From Gonatopus flavifemur (Eukaryota > Arthropoda > Insecta > Hymenoptera > Dryinidae): DNA of 64,000 bases. The DNA is taken from assembly GCA_018340375.1 (NCBI GenBank), contig JAFFJZ010000004.1, positions 27,812,001-27,876,000 on the forward strand. Reading direction: 5' to 3'. The notes below the pieces were generated by a model. It saw nothing but the letters and a program-made list of their open reading frames with translations. It was not told the DNA's origin and did not search any database. Made by a program: the position numbers and the translations under genes. This document shows, piece after piece, positions 21,936 to 33,900 of the stretch (its first letter is position 1; each line of letters opens with the position of its first letter).

Positions 21936-22617
21936 TGTAATTCGAATTTCTTTAATTGGGATGGGTCAATTCTGTTGAAGAACCGGAACTGTCAAAATGG
22001 TATAATTAGTAGAAGTGTACGGGTATCACGATTTTACCGGATCTGATCGGGTCCCCCAATTCAATCAGACTTCCATTCACAATCAAGGATGGACACAATC
22101 CAGTGCGCACTGAGTGCAGGTGAGTGGAGAACGCTAGTAGTTCTCACCAATTTATTGTCATGTCTAGTAATCATTGCATTACCTTGTTTCTCAGTGTTGA
22201 TACGCTGCGAGAACAGAAAATCAAAACACATGAAAATTTCGTTCGAAGTAGAATATACAATGAATTATTTGGAGATAATGAGAACAAATGGTTTTCTTTG
22301 GAGTGGAGTGAATGAATTTATCCATTACTTGCTTCAAAACAACTTTTGAATTAATCATTTCACAAAAAATTTCTGCATGACGCACGTTTTCAGAAACTTA
22401 GCGGATCCAGCGGCAAACATTGGCCTACTGCATTGTGATAAATCAAATAACTACACTGATGACAATTTAGTAAGGCAAGAGTTGATTTATTATCTCTTCC
22501 CCAAATTCATGATATTACTTTTATTTTTACGCATAAACGAAATGAGATAGGAATAGTCAATCGTAGCAAAATGTTTTCATCCTTCGTTATGTTGATAGCT
22601 CAACGTAGTGAATACTC
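21936..22617. other. Non-coding stretch with a dubious small ORF
   Basis: A frame at 22089-22349 has one hydrophobic segment, and an internal GCAG|GTGAGT donor-like site lies after its first codons. No homology is recognised, so no gene is called. Confidence 0.35.
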
Positions 22618-22857
22618 CACTAAAAATAAAATCCTGGAACAGCTAATGTTTGGACATCAACAGTTGATGTACGTGGAAAAATGAATTTGGTAACCATGGA
22701 AACACTGCTGGCTCACTCCATTCACATCAACTGTCGATGCGCAACTCATTAACCAGCGATGTACCGGTGAATAATAGCAGATCTTGAAATTTTATTTTCC
22801 ATTAACATCAACCGATGATGTCCAAATGTTGACTGTTCCAAAATTTTATTATCAGTG
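22618..22857. mobile_element. CAC...GTG MITE with ACATCAAC words
   Basis: The ends CACTAAAAATAAAATCCTGG and the complement of TTCCAAAATTTTATTATCAGTG pair. Inside, GGACATCAACAGTTGATG and related words recur in both orientations. The flanking dinucleotides are TC and TA, so a target duplication is not preserved. Confidence 0.7.
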
Positions 22858-23413
22858 TACTAAACGTACAGATTCATATCTTTGAGAATTACAACTATTC
22901 ACTCAACTTACAACGGATGAAAAGAGACAAAGTTTTTATACCTTGAAGCGCGTCAAATTTTATTTTCTCTCATGTTCGATGAACCAAACGGACTCACGAA
23001 CTTACTTTGGTTTATTAAAACACAAGAGGGAATGAAATTCAACACATTTTCCACATATAAAAAGTCAATCCCTCTTCATCTAAACTACAGTTTGAGAAAG
23101 AGTTGTGATTATCAAGAACATAAATGTAAGAACGTGTTCATATAGTTCCAAGCGCTCCGAGCACCGATACCCAATGATTCCATAATGCGGAAGCTGTCGA
23201 GCCCCATTAAACGGTCTCTAGAAACTAATGCAGTCTTATCGCGTGTTCATGTGAAACAGTCCTGTGAAAAATATTCCATTAAAAATAATAGATAATCACA
23301 CTTTTGGATACGATTTTCTTGGATATGATTACTGGAATCAGACATTGTGAATACCAAAGGAATTTTAAGTGATCATACCGAACAAAATTGTTTATTAGGA
23401 TAAACTGCACTTC
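22858..23413. other. Non-coding stretch
   Basis: No coding motif, splice pair or terminal repeat was recognised. Confidence 0.35.
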
Positions 23414-23470
23414 CCCAGCGTGTATTAATGTTGGCCCCTTTTGTGGACCCCATTGTACACACATGCTAGG
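23414..23470. mobile_element. Minute GGCCCC-type MITE (57 bases)
   Basis: The ends CCCAGCGTGTATTAATG and the complement of TACACACATGCTAGG pair, with GGCCCC and GGACCCC inside. Its last eight bases, ATGCTAGG, served as target for the neighbouring hAT element, so it predates that insertion. Near-identical minute elements lie at 45549-45614 and about 49869-49935. Confidence 0.6.
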
Positions 23471-23796
23471 CAGTGATGTTCGATTCCGATTCGATTTTTG
23501 AGAAAATCGATTCTTTTTTCAAAAATATCGCGATTCTGAATCGATCCTTTAGCCTAAGAATCGACAATCGATTCTTTGCATTTGTTCATTTTTCCTTTTC
23601 TTTCAACTTCATCCATTATGATTAAACTTTAATACTCTCTCTTTGTTTAAAACCATTTTCATCAGATAATATCCAGTAAAAATTTGGGTATCCATGAAAC
23701 TTCAATTTCATTATGATTGTAAATTTTCCATATCAACGGGTCGTGAATAGTTTTTTTGTGGCGTCATTTTGTGGTTCTCAACCAATCAAGCGTTGT

Positions 23797-25598
23797 AGAA
23801 AAGGATTTGTGAACAACTCAGAGCACTAACTGCTGTTGCCTCAACTGACCGTTTGCAAGATTTTATTCGTATAAGATTTGGGCAAATTGAACAAAATCCT
23901 GCTATGGCCTTTTCTGATGCTAGATTTAAAAAAATTCACACGGAGAAAAATTATAATGTAAATTTAACATCAGTGCATAGATAAAACTTTAAATGTAATT
24001 TCTACATTAATTTTGATGAAACTCACATGATACGTACATGATCATTGCTTCGGAAGATTGTAAAAATCACGCCAATCTAAAAATATATTTATTATGATAT
24101 TATTGACCACGAACAATGTAAATTTTCCATTACACTCGACTGAATCTACTTTTCACGAACGTGATGCCATAAGGCATGCTCAACCACATTTCCACTTATT
24201 CAATTCTACAGCAATCCAATGTACATTCAACAAGTACAGTTGCTAATGTTACTCATGCTTTTTTGAATGATAATCTGATTTATTTCCCAGGAATTTTATT
24301 CTCATCCTCAAATATACAGTTACCGCAATGTGATGTGTATTCAACAATTGCTTCTGCAAAAACTACTCGCCTGTGTTGGTAATACTACTGAGAAGCTTTG
24401 TAACACTCCTTTTAGTTGAAAATGATTAAAATCGCATCACAAAGATGGCGCAAACAGTTTCAACAGTTTTCCGCGAGTATCCTACATTTGATATATATTA
24501 AAAACTTGAATCTCCACCCATAGCGTACGGTTAGTGATAATGATAGAATGAGGCGACATAACATTGTATTGTATCTTATTGTAATATGTAATATGTAAGA
24601 TGTAAGATAATTCAAGCTGAGTGATTAAAGTTCATTTCACTGCTCAAAACTGCATTTTTATATATTGTCTCATTGCAAATTCAACAAAAAACACAACAGC
24701 AAGAATTAATTGGGAAGATACAATTTTTTTTATTTCAATTGTCAGTGAAAATTCATAAGAATGTGGCGCAAATAATGTAAAATTTTAATCACTTAAATTT
24801 TATCCCCATCTTTGTGGCTTTTGGAAAATTAACAAAAATTGTTGTAGTTATTATCGTAGTTCTCGCGTATGCATAAAATATATGAATGCGCGATTGAAAT
24901 TTTATTCAAAAATCCTAACATGTATTTTACATCAGACTGATGTACAAATTTCATAAGTTTGAAGTAAATATCGCTTGTCATACTGTTTATATTCCATTCA
25001 TCACGACAATAGAATTTACATTTGATGTATGTGATAGTTATGAAGTGCGTATGTTAAAATTACATCAGATTGCGGTAGAATTGCGACGTTTTCAATTTAC
25101 AGCAAAAATGATGTAGAATTTCCACCGCAGAAATGCTATCCCTATATTTACATGTGGATTTCGTCAAATTTATCGCAATTGCTGTATCTGCTACCCCAAA
25201 TTTTTCTCCGTGCATTTCAATGACCCCTCAGCCTATTCCAGTTCGATTGAACGGCTCACAAACTGGATGAAAGATACTGATCGAATGGGAATTACGAGCA
25301 TAGAGAATCCTCAGCAAAGAATTGCAACGCAAGAAATTGTTGAAGATGATTTATGGTCTTTCCATGATAATCTGATTTAAGTTGGATACAGTATTGGTTG
25401 AAACACAAATTGATATATCCAACTCTTAGTATCATTACGAAAAAATATTTGGCAAGTGTTGTGACATCGGTACCGTCTGAACGCCTTTTTTCAAGAGCTA
25501 AAAATATTCTAACCGATGAAAGAAGCAGGCTTCCGTCAGATCATCTTCAACAGTTACTGTCCCTCAATTCATTATCACTGAAAGATTGGCAATTTTAA
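23797..25598 (+). pseudogene. hAT transposase C-terminal part, interrupted
   Basis: The plus strand gives RICEQLRALTAVASTDRL and MAFSDARFKKIH up to 23938. After removal of the inserted MITE it continues without loss of frame as FNDPSAYSSSIERLTNWM. After a frameshift near 25380 comes KHKLIYPTLSIITKKYLA, then TSVPSERLFSRAKNIL and ERSRLPSDHLQQLLSLNS, the conserved hAT C-terminal dimerisation region. The N-terminal BED finger and first catalytic block were not found. It is a relic, unlikely to be active. Confidence 0.8.
23939..25212. mobile_element. 1274-base CAC...GTG element inside the hAT gene
   Basis: The ends CACGGAGAAAAATT and AATTTTTCTCCGTG are perfect inverted copies. CA flanks both sides (23937-23938 and 25213-25214). 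Removing the element and one CA restores the hAT reading frame (ARFKKIH-FNDPSA), which proves the exact insertion. The interior has many TTACATCAGA and GATGTAGAATTT-like words in both orientations and no transposase. Confidence 0.85.
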
Positions 25599-25979
25599 AT
25601 TGATCAGTCATACTTAAAATATTATGATTATCATAATTATAATAGACTAATCATCATTATAATATATCGAATAACTAATTGCATATTTTCTTACGCTGGA
25701 ATGAAATACAGATACAATTCCACACTCAAGCATCAGGAGAAGCGGGTAAAATTTTGGAACGACTTTTTTTATAAATTTTAATTTGAAATAGGTAATGGTC
25801 GAGCAATCCATATCGCAAATTGAATTCTGATTATGAATCTGGATTTTTTCATGGTTTGTGAATATTAAAGAATGAAGTTGATGCAGAACTTCTGACATTC
25901 GGAGTTTATTATTTTGAAAATTCTCTTATGTTTACCAGGAATCGGTAGAAAGAACTAACCATGCAGATATTTCCAAGAC

Positions 25980-27005
25980 TGCAAAAAACCCAAGCTTGTC
26001 CCAATGTTGGCACATGTGTCAGAAACAATCGGCCCAATATTGTTCCATGATTGTCTCGTTGTTCCCAATGGATAGCCAGTCATGATACATTTGTTAATAT
26101 TTTTGAAATGGTCACTACATTTGGTACAAGCTTGGCATAAGTGTAAAAATCGAGCATTCGTTGAGAACAATTGTGCCAATATTGCCCTCATGAGTGGCAC
26201 AATGTTTATAAATATTGACTGAATTTTGAATTTATAATGGTTGAAGACTTGGGGATAACCATCGGGCCGGGGCTGGCCCGATCTTTCTGCCGGAATTAAT
26301 GCTAACCACTATAGATTAATCTCTGTTTGCGATACTTCTCACCAGGGTGGTTTTCATGAAGGAAGCTGGAACCGTTAATTCAGATATACACGTGGAGAAC
26401 GCACCACATCGCTTGTGTGCATAACTATTGGGGCAAGCTTGGGTGAAGGCTGCCCACTCTGGGACAGGCTCGGGTCAGGCCTGAGCCGATAGTTATGCTC
26501 ACTAGGGATGATATGTACGTGAAGATAAACTATCAGTTTTTCGGGTGACTCAGGGGATTCCAATGTTGGATTCCGTACGGGATCAGATCATTATAAGATT
26601 CATGTTATTGTATTTCAGTAAGATCTTATTAGTTTGGTTTGAGCATAATTCAACAATAGAATCAAAATTGATTGAAATATCAAAGAACGCAAGTTCTTCA
26701 ATGATCATACAAGCTTGTCCCAGTCTTGTCACATTTTTTCTATCGGTTTAAGATAATTCATTTACGGTATTCTGGGGGAAAAAGTCATGAACTGAAATAT
26801 GAATCAATTACTTTTTTCATCCATATCTGCGATCAAAGAAGCATTGGTTGATGCTTGGTAAATGGATTGGACCGGGCCTGACAACAACACTGGCCCAAGC
26901 TTGTCCTGATCTTATCATCCCCAAGCCTGGGCCAAGTTTGGTAAATTGTTCAAGACAAGTCTCGGCAGGTCTTGTGCCAGGCTTGGTCCATACACACATG
27001 GGTAA
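25980..27005. repeat. Cluster of GGCCC / CTTGTCCCAA words
   Basis: The words CAAGCTTGTCCCA, GGCCCAAGCTTGTCC, TTGGGCAAGC-like and ACACACATG recur from 25992 to 27000 in both orientations, as in the minute GGCCCC elements but spread over 1 kb. This is probably one or two larger relatives nested in the hAT element. The ends are not resolved. Confidence 0.45.
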
Positions 27006-27360
27006 AATTCACATTTAGAGTCTAATTCTGGTGGTGGATTTCATTATTACGCAGTCAAAAATTCCAGTGAATTTATAATTTGTAGAAACAGTTGGCGGAA
27101 AATTTGGCTCGCTTGTTCTGATGCTTGAATACCTTTAATGTAATTTGCTACCACCCAATATTATGGTAATTAAAATATCGTCATCTTTGCAAATGTGGAT
27201 GTCATTTAAAAAAAAATTGTCAATTGATTTTTCAAGAACCGTTTTTTTGAGAATCGATTCTTCGATTTCGATTTTGTAAGAGAATCGATTCTTGTGATTC
27301 GATTCAGAATGGATTTAAGAATCGATTCTCCAAGAAGAATCGTACATCACTAATGCTAGG

Positions 27361-28344
27361 GTTGTTTGAGTCATCTGAACTTCTTTTTAAATATGAATCT
27401 AGTGATAAATTTGTGTCATCCGAATAAATTATTATCCATTGCGAAAGAAATTCACTTGAGTGAAATCCTATGAATTGATTCTCCCATTAATTTGGCATAG
27501 GAACCTATGGAGGACCCTATGAGAGGTCCTTTGAGGGTTCCTATGAAGGATAACATGAGGTGTCGCATAAAAGGTTTGGTTTTTATCTCGGTAATACATC
27601 TATGGGTCAATCCATATCAAATCCTGGATACTTTTGGAACTTTTGATTTTCCGATTTTTACGTTGGTGTCAAATTTTCCGGTTTTGACAAATCAAGCTTC
27701 TTCAAATGTCTGTATCTTGATAAGTTTTCCACTTACAAAATTACTCCCGAGACATGAAAGCCAGAATTTTTTGTAAACCTTTCAAAAATTTTGGTGGGAA
27801 TTTTTTTTTTGTATTTTGTGATAATTTGACGATGAACGTGGGAAATGCATAGTATTCGAATTTGGACATTATTAATTCTCCAATCTCACAAACCAGATGC
27901 ATCTGTGGAGTGTAACGGGATTTTTATTCCTTTGTGAAATGGCACTCCACGGCATTTAAGAGATGAAAAGAACAAGACAAAATCTGACCGATGACTCAAA
28001 ATCACACATCAATTCGTCAATGAAAAGCAGGTATCTAGCCTCCATTTCAGGTTATGAATGAGCACGCGAAGTGCTCAGGCTGCTTTTATTTTGTCTATTT
28101 CTCATGAATGCTGTGAAGTGCCAATTTGGGAAATGCACCAAAAATATCGGTATGCTCCACAAAATCGTGTATGTGAAATTGGAGAATTAGAAATGTGCGA
28201 ATTCGAATGAAATGTCTTCCTCATTTCCATTGTCAAATTCGACAAGAAGAGAAGAGGAAATTTCCACTCGTATTTTTGAAGAGTTCAAAACATCCTAATT
28301 TTTATGCTATGGGAATAATTTTGTACGTCGAAAGCTTTTCTTGA
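27361..28344. other. Non-coding stretch with two repeat-like parts
   Basis: At 27495-27560, TTCCTATG/CATAGGAA words recur (also seen at 43240-43380). At 27849-28220 an imperfect inverted repeat pairs ATTCGAATTTGGAC with GAATTCGAATG-like sequence. No gene was recognised. Confidence 0.45.
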
Positions 28345-28893
28345 GATACACGCAATTGAGTTAAAAAATATTCTCAACACTATGAAAACAGTATTAATGG
28401 AAAACTATTGTATGAATATAAATGAGGACAAAACAAAATTCATGGTTTGTACAACAACGAAAACATCAAGAAGAACGAAAACAAAAATGGATGCAAAGAC
28501 AATTCAGCAAGTGAAAGAATTCAAATATCTAGGAAACATGATTAGAGAAAACGGTAAGAGCGAAAATGATATAAGAGCAAGAATAATACAAGGAAAACAG
28601 GCTTTCTACCAAAAGAAACAGTTACTATGTTCAAAGAATATTAGCTTGGCAGTGAGGATGACATTTTTAAAGAGTTACTTGTGGAGCATAGCATTATATG
28701 GTTGCGAAACTTGGACAATTGGAAAAATAGACCAACGAAGACTTCTGAAATGTGATGTTATAGGAGGATGCTTAGAATAAAGTGGATGGAGAAAGTAAAA
28801 AATGAAGAAGTACTTGAGAAGGTAAATGAAAAAAGAAGTCTTTTGAAACATGTTGTGAAAAGCAGAAATAATCTGATAGAATACACATTAAGG
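28345..28893 (+). mobile_element. RTE-like LINE internal fragment
   Basis: This plus-strand copy of the same LINE as at 4986-9654 covers the region after the ADD box to part of the C-terminal tail. The 3' end is cut at 28893, where a GAATCGAACTAGA tRNA-like half-box sequence follows. Confidence 0.75.
28382..28780 (+). pseudogene. RTE-like LINE reverse transcriptase fragment
   Basis: The frame reads MNINEDKTKFMVCTTTKTSR, then TIQQVKEFKYLGNMIRENG and GKQAFYQKKQLLCSKNISLA, matching residues of the minus-strand copy at 5339-5893. GCETWTIGKIDQRRL marks the end of the RT-linked region. It ends by frameshift, and the homology carries on in another frame (IKWMEKVKNEEVLEK, about 28770-28860). Confidence 0.8.
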
Positions 28894-28932
28894 CATCCCG
28901 AGTAGGAATCGAACTAGACTATCTGAGTTATA

Positions 28933-29501
28933 CAGGGTGTTTCAGAATTAGAAAATACGTATGAGGCGTTATTCTGCAGCCAGGATGCAATCATTTTCCG
29001 TTTGAAAGAAATTTATTTGAAGTTTAGTTCTTGAGATATGAGCATTTTAACATCTTTTTCTCAAATCCAATTCACTCAAAAGCACTGTGTGCTACATACT
29101 TGAATTCCACACCATTGTCTAAATTGAAAAACGACAGATCCCTGGAAAAAAATTCAACTAGCCTATCATTCTTCGTTCCGGAGCTACAATAATGTAAAGT
29201 TGCTGAATTCTGATTGGCTGGAAGCCCACCGATTACTAATCGCTGTAGCTTCGAAACGAAGAATGATGGGATAGCTTCATTTTCTTATGAGAGATCCGCC
29301 ATATCCCAACTTAGACAATGGTGTCAAGCTCAAGTATGTAGCACACAGTGCTTCTGAATAATTTGAATTTGAAAAAAAATCTAAAAATCCTTATATCTCA
29401 AAAACTAAGCCTCAAAAAAAATTTCTTCCAACGGGAAATTATTGCGTTTCGACTGCAGAATACCCCTACGAAGTATTTTCAGTGAATTCTGAAACATCTG
29501 G
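28933..29501. mobile_element. 569-base foldback element, relative of 10911-11479
   Basis: The ends CAGGGTGTTTCAGAATT and the complement of GAATTCTGAAACATCTGG pair, and the arms continue for about 250 bases. TA flanks both sides (28931-28932 and 29502-29503). It has the same length as 10911-11479 and shares ATCCCTGGAAAAAAAT, GAGATATGAGC and CTGAATTCTGATTGGCTGGA with it, though the arm ends have diverged. Confidence 0.8.
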
Positions 29502-29513
29502 TATACTGGTGAC

Positions 29514-29710
29514 CAGGGTTGGGTAGGTATCGAACTCAATGTATTAATACGTAGTAAATGTTACGTATCATACTGTGTAACAAACCCCTTTTTCAGGGTC
29601 TTCTCACGTAATATATGTAATTTATTTATCGATACATGCTACATATTACGTATCATACTTGCGTAATAAATGTAACAAATCCTCCAATGACGCGCCATTA
29701 CCCAACCCTG
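29514..29710. mobile_element. hAT-type MITE with TACGTAT words
   Basis: The ends CAGGGTTGGGTAGG and the complement of TTACCCAACCCTG pair. The flanks CTGGTGAC (29506-29513) and CTAGTGAC (29711-29718) are an 8-base duplication with one change. TACGTATCATACT-like words recur inside. Confidence 0.75.
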
Positions 29711-30008
29711 CTAGTGACTATCTTGTCACAGCTAGCTCAATCATTCTTCATCATCGCTGATGAATCACTAGCTAATATTTCTGTACAGTCTTTGTTATAC
29801 ATCCACTCTTCAAACACTGAAACACACATTATAGTTATAGATATCGCTGTATCCCGAAAAAACACATCGCCTCGTGATCATCTCGTCATGGGCTAGATGA
29901 TATTAGACGTCTATGTGGAGTTCGCCACTGGCTTTCAAACTGATCAGACGTGTCACAACATACTCCGTGAATCTATAGTGATAATCCAATCGTATTTACT
30001 TCATCATA

Positions 30009-30932
30009 ATGTCGGCGAACGAGGACTCAAAAGCTTTATTAGAAAACCCTAATTTAAATATCACAGAGCTCAACGCCAAAGTGAACAGTGTTAACTCAAA
30101 ATTATGTTCTGTTGAGGCTAAAACAATCTCTATAGAATCAACTACAACTGAGCTTAAAATTTCTAATGAAAGAGTGTTGTGCGAATTTATGGAGCTTAAA
30201 GAAAGAAATCTAGCCTTGGACAAAAAATGTAATGTATCAAGTGCTCAGGTTAATCAACTCAACAAAGAAATCGAATTTTTGGAAAACAAAGACCGTGCAA
30301 GAAATATAGTTATATATAATGTCACCGATAACTCTGTTTCAAACTCTAATCTCCTCTCTACAATACTCAACACATTTGAAGCCGCGGGTATTGATATCCC
30401 TGAGATACACATTGAACATGTCAGACGAATCGGCAATACACAAGGGAAGAGACCGATAATCGTTTCGTTTATAAACACACGTATCAAGGAATCTATATTC
30501 AAATACGCAAAGAATTTTCGTGATATGAATCTTTCAATTTCCAATGACTTAACGAAACAACAACGGATGGATCGACGGATATTAAGAGAAGCACAAAAAC
30601 AACTCGAAATTCGTGCTAATAAAAAGGCGACTTTAAAAGGGCACAAACTCTTTGTAGATAAAATAGCATATGATGCGTCCAACATCAACACTCTCCTTGA
30701 AAATCTGCAACCAGAAATTGCATCAAATGAAAGCGAAGAAGATGCTCGCAGTGTTGCCTCCATCGATTCACTCGCCTCCACTTCAAGCTGCAAAAGAAGT
30801 CGCCCTAAATGCTCCTCGAAATTAATTGATAAAAAGGCTGAAACCACGGGGCCAGTCCCTTTCGTTCTTGCTTTCTTACAAAAGCCTCGGAGTGTGGAAA
30901 TTCGTGCACAGGCATCTCCTGATAATAAATAG
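30009..30932 (+). CDS. LINE ORF1, RNA-binding type protein
   Basis: A 307-residue protein. Residues about 20-100 form a heptad-like, charged, coiled-coil-prone region (SKLCSVEAKTISIEST to QVNQLNKEIEFLENK), as in ORF1 trimers. Then comes NIVIYNVTDNSVSNSNLL, a NVIIxGV-like start of an RRM-type fold. IHIEHVRRIGNTQGKRPIIV and DRRILREAQKQLEIRANKKA follow, typical of ORF1p of CR1/L2-like or L1-type elements. No CCHC knuckle is present. The TAG stop is in the same frame as ORF2. The protein coats LINE RNA in the RNP in well-studied relatives. Confidence 0.75.
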   Translation: MSANEDSKALLENPNLNITELNAKVNSVNSKLCSVEAKTISIESTTTELKISNERVLCEFMELKERNLALDKKCNVSSAQVNQLNKEIEFLENKDRARNIVIYNVTDNSVSNSNLLSTILNTFEAAGIDIPEIHIEHVRRIGNTQGKRPIIVSFINTRIKESIFKYAKNFRDMNLSISNDLTKQQRMDRRILREAQKQLEIRANKKATLKGHKLFVDKIAYDASNINTLLENLQPEIASNESEEDARSVASIDSLASTSSCKRSRPKCSSKLIDKKAETTGPVPFVLAFLQKPRSVEIRAQASPDNK

Positions 30933-33900
30933 CGAACAAAGTCTGTCTCCTCGACTTCTCCCCAGATTCTTTTCTGGAACTGCCACGGGTTCTCTAATCT
31001 ACGAGATTTGATGGACAGAATATCTTCGGAAGACATCATCTGCATTTATGAAACGTGGCTCACTACTCTCCCACAACAGCTACCATACGGCTTCGACGGC
31101 TACGAATCTTTTTTTCCACCGGCTCTGAAGACGCACTCCAAGGGGCGTGCTGCTGGCGGCTTATTAGTCTTCAGTAATTCCACTTTTTTCTCAATCGAAC
31201 AGTTATACGTCTCATATCAATGTATTTTCTTGAAACTTATGAGCACCCAGTGTAATTTCATTCTTGGTTGCATATACTCTTCTCCCACGTCTGATATTGA
31301 GATATTACTCTCGCAAATACACGACTTGATTTCCGCTTCCTCTATGAAATTTCCAAACTTTTCCTTTGTGTTAGGTGGCGATTTTAATGGTAGAGTGTCA
31401 AATCGAAATCAACTCAATGAATGTTTTATACCGAACGATTTCAAATTTTCTCCCATAAGAGCATCTCTCGATCTCACATCAGACCATAGAGGACGGAGGT
31501 TGGTCGAGACCATGGAGGACAGTGAATTTATTCTTTTGAATGGTCGCACTCCGGGTGACTACCCCGCGAATTTCACGTTCTTGAGTCGGAATGGCTCTGC
31601 TGTCAACGATTTGGTATGGTGTAGCCCCTTAGCAACAACAGGCATCAAAGATCTGCAAGTTTTAACAATTCCAACAATGTCTGATCATTTTCCAGTCTCT
31701 GTATCGCTCGATCTTTCGCCTAACCTCACTAACTTGATATCAGCATCGGAATGCCGGCTTATCTGGAAATCCAACCATACGGAAAAATACCAACGACTGA
31801 TGCAATCCTCTCTGGTTCCGCCAATCTCTGATTCTCTGAATGTCATAGCAGATAACTTGACTCGAGTGATCGGCGTAACAGCGCGTACACTGAGCATGTG
31901 TACTCCCTCTCGAAGAAAAATGGTATCATCAAATAAATCATGGGTTGACTTAGAATGTAGGAAAATCAAATGTGAAGTCAACAAATGTCTGAAAGAATGC
32001 AGAAAATCTCATTTTTCTTCAGATTCTCTTGCTGCTTTCTTGAATACTAAAAAACGGTACAAGAAAATATTATCACAGAAAAAATTATTGTATAGAGATA
32101 GCATTCTAAACACTCTTGCCCTTGCTGCCGATCCAGTCTCCTTCTGGAAAATAATTATTAGATTCAGATTCCGAGCACCAATGAAGAATGCTATTGGACT
32201 CGACACTTGGTATAACTACTTCCGGACTTTATATCCTCCTCGAAACAGTTTAGTTTCCTGTCTTTCTTTGTCCCAAAGAAACCATGCGCTTGACTGTGAT
32301 ATCACATTTGATGAAATCCGCTCCAGCATAAGCCAATCTAAGAAGGGCAAAGCCCCAGGCGCAGATCTCATTAGCTCTGAGTTTTATATTAATGCTCCTG
32401 ACAGTTGCATACAATATCTTCTAACATTATTCAACAAAATTGTTGACAAAGAAGAAGTCCCTACTTCCTGGTCTAGAATACATATAAAAATGCTGTACAA
32501 GGAAGGTAATGAGTCTGATCCAGCTAACTATCGTCCAATAGCCTTGGTCAATTCCATAACTAAAATTTTTACAAATATTTTATACAAACGGATGATTACT
32601 TGGGCTGATGGTCAACGGATTCTCCCTGAATCACAATCGGGATTCAGAGAGGGTCGTGGATGTACAGACAACATATTCACTTTTTACTCAATCATCCAAT
32701 TACAACTTGGGCGACCCATAGGAAAACTCTCCGCTCTTTTTGTTGACTTCCGAAGGGCTTTCGACTCGATCAATCACTCCCTCCTATGAAATAAAATTTA
32801 CGGGCTTGGAACTGGTTCGAAATTCATTCAAATTCTCCACAATCTTTATACTGAGGCCTCTTTTTCAGTTAGAACGCGTGATGGTTTAACTCAACCTATT
32901 GAAGTCACTGAGGGAGTTTTACAGGGAGAAGTGTTGAGTCCTTTATTGTTTTCTTTATTTATCGCGGATATTGAAAAATTCTTCCAGTACAGAGGCATTA
33001 AGGGGGTTGCGATTAACCACCTGACAGAAATTTTATTACTCGCTTATGCCGATGATTTGGTTTTCTTTGCGAACTCTCCGATAGATATGCGGAAGATATT
33101 GAAAGCATTACAGGAATACTGTTTACTTTCTGGCCTTACTGTAAACATCGAGGAGACCAAAATTATTGTTTTTCAGAAGGGAGGCCATGGACATACGAGA
33201 AAATATGCTCCTTTTTATCACAATAATTCCCAAATTGAAATAGTTGAGCAATATACATATCTTGGTGTAATTTTCTCCAATTCAGCTCTCTCCTCTCAAG
33301 CAGCCGACTCTTTTGTGAACAAATCCAATCAAGCAATAAGCTTTACTATCGCAATTATCAACGCTCTAAAACCGAACTCCTGGTCTACTGTCAATGCTCT
33401 GTTTAATAGTCTTATTTCTAATATACTCCTGTACTGCGTTCAAGTTTGGGGGCTCCGATACTTGGACAAATTAGAAAAGGTTCAATCTAAGTATTTCAAG
33501 TCAGTGCTCTACCTCCCGAAATGTACCCCCAATAATTCTGTGAGACTAGAAACTGGTAGAATCCGACTTTCAATATTAATTTTCGAAAGAACTCTCAACT
33601 GGATGATCAAAATGTTCAACATGCCTGACCACAGATTACCTAAAATGTGTTTTTTACGGCTAAAGGAATTAGCAAATCACAATAATTCTCACTCAAAATA
33701 CAATTGGATGTTGCAAGTTAAAGAGTTCTTTCTTACGATAGATTGCCTCGATTACTGGGATTCCATCTCAATACAGACACTCAATCATAGCAAGCATGAA
33801 CTCTTGGCCGAATATGGAAACTTTTTAATCCAAAAAGATGTCTGTAAAGCTACTTTTTCTACCTCTTCAATGATCTACCCCTCCCTAACATCCTCCTCGG

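Larger units (their letters stand above)
23471..27352 (+). mobile_element. hAT element, decayed, with 8-base duplication
   Basis: The ends CAGTGATGTTCGATTC and the complement of GAATCGTACATCACTA pair. ATGCTAGG lies directly on both sides (23463-23470 and 27353-27360). Subterminal regions are full of AATCGATTCT words. The interior carries a hAT transposase C-terminal relic in plus orientation, split by a 1274-base MITE, and a cluster of GGCCC/TTGTCCC words in its 3' third. Total length is 3882 bases. Confidence 0.85.

Noticed and set aside
22089..22349. Small ORF with a hydrophobic segment and a donor-like GCAG|GTGAGT
   Set aside because: Considered as a first exon or transmembrane exon of the receptor gene, but there is no acceptor or homology, and the order relative to the microexon would be wrong for a transmembrane exon.
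30254..31045. 263-codon minus-strand ORF
   Set aside because: It lies wholly antisense to LINE ORF1 and has no motifs of its own.
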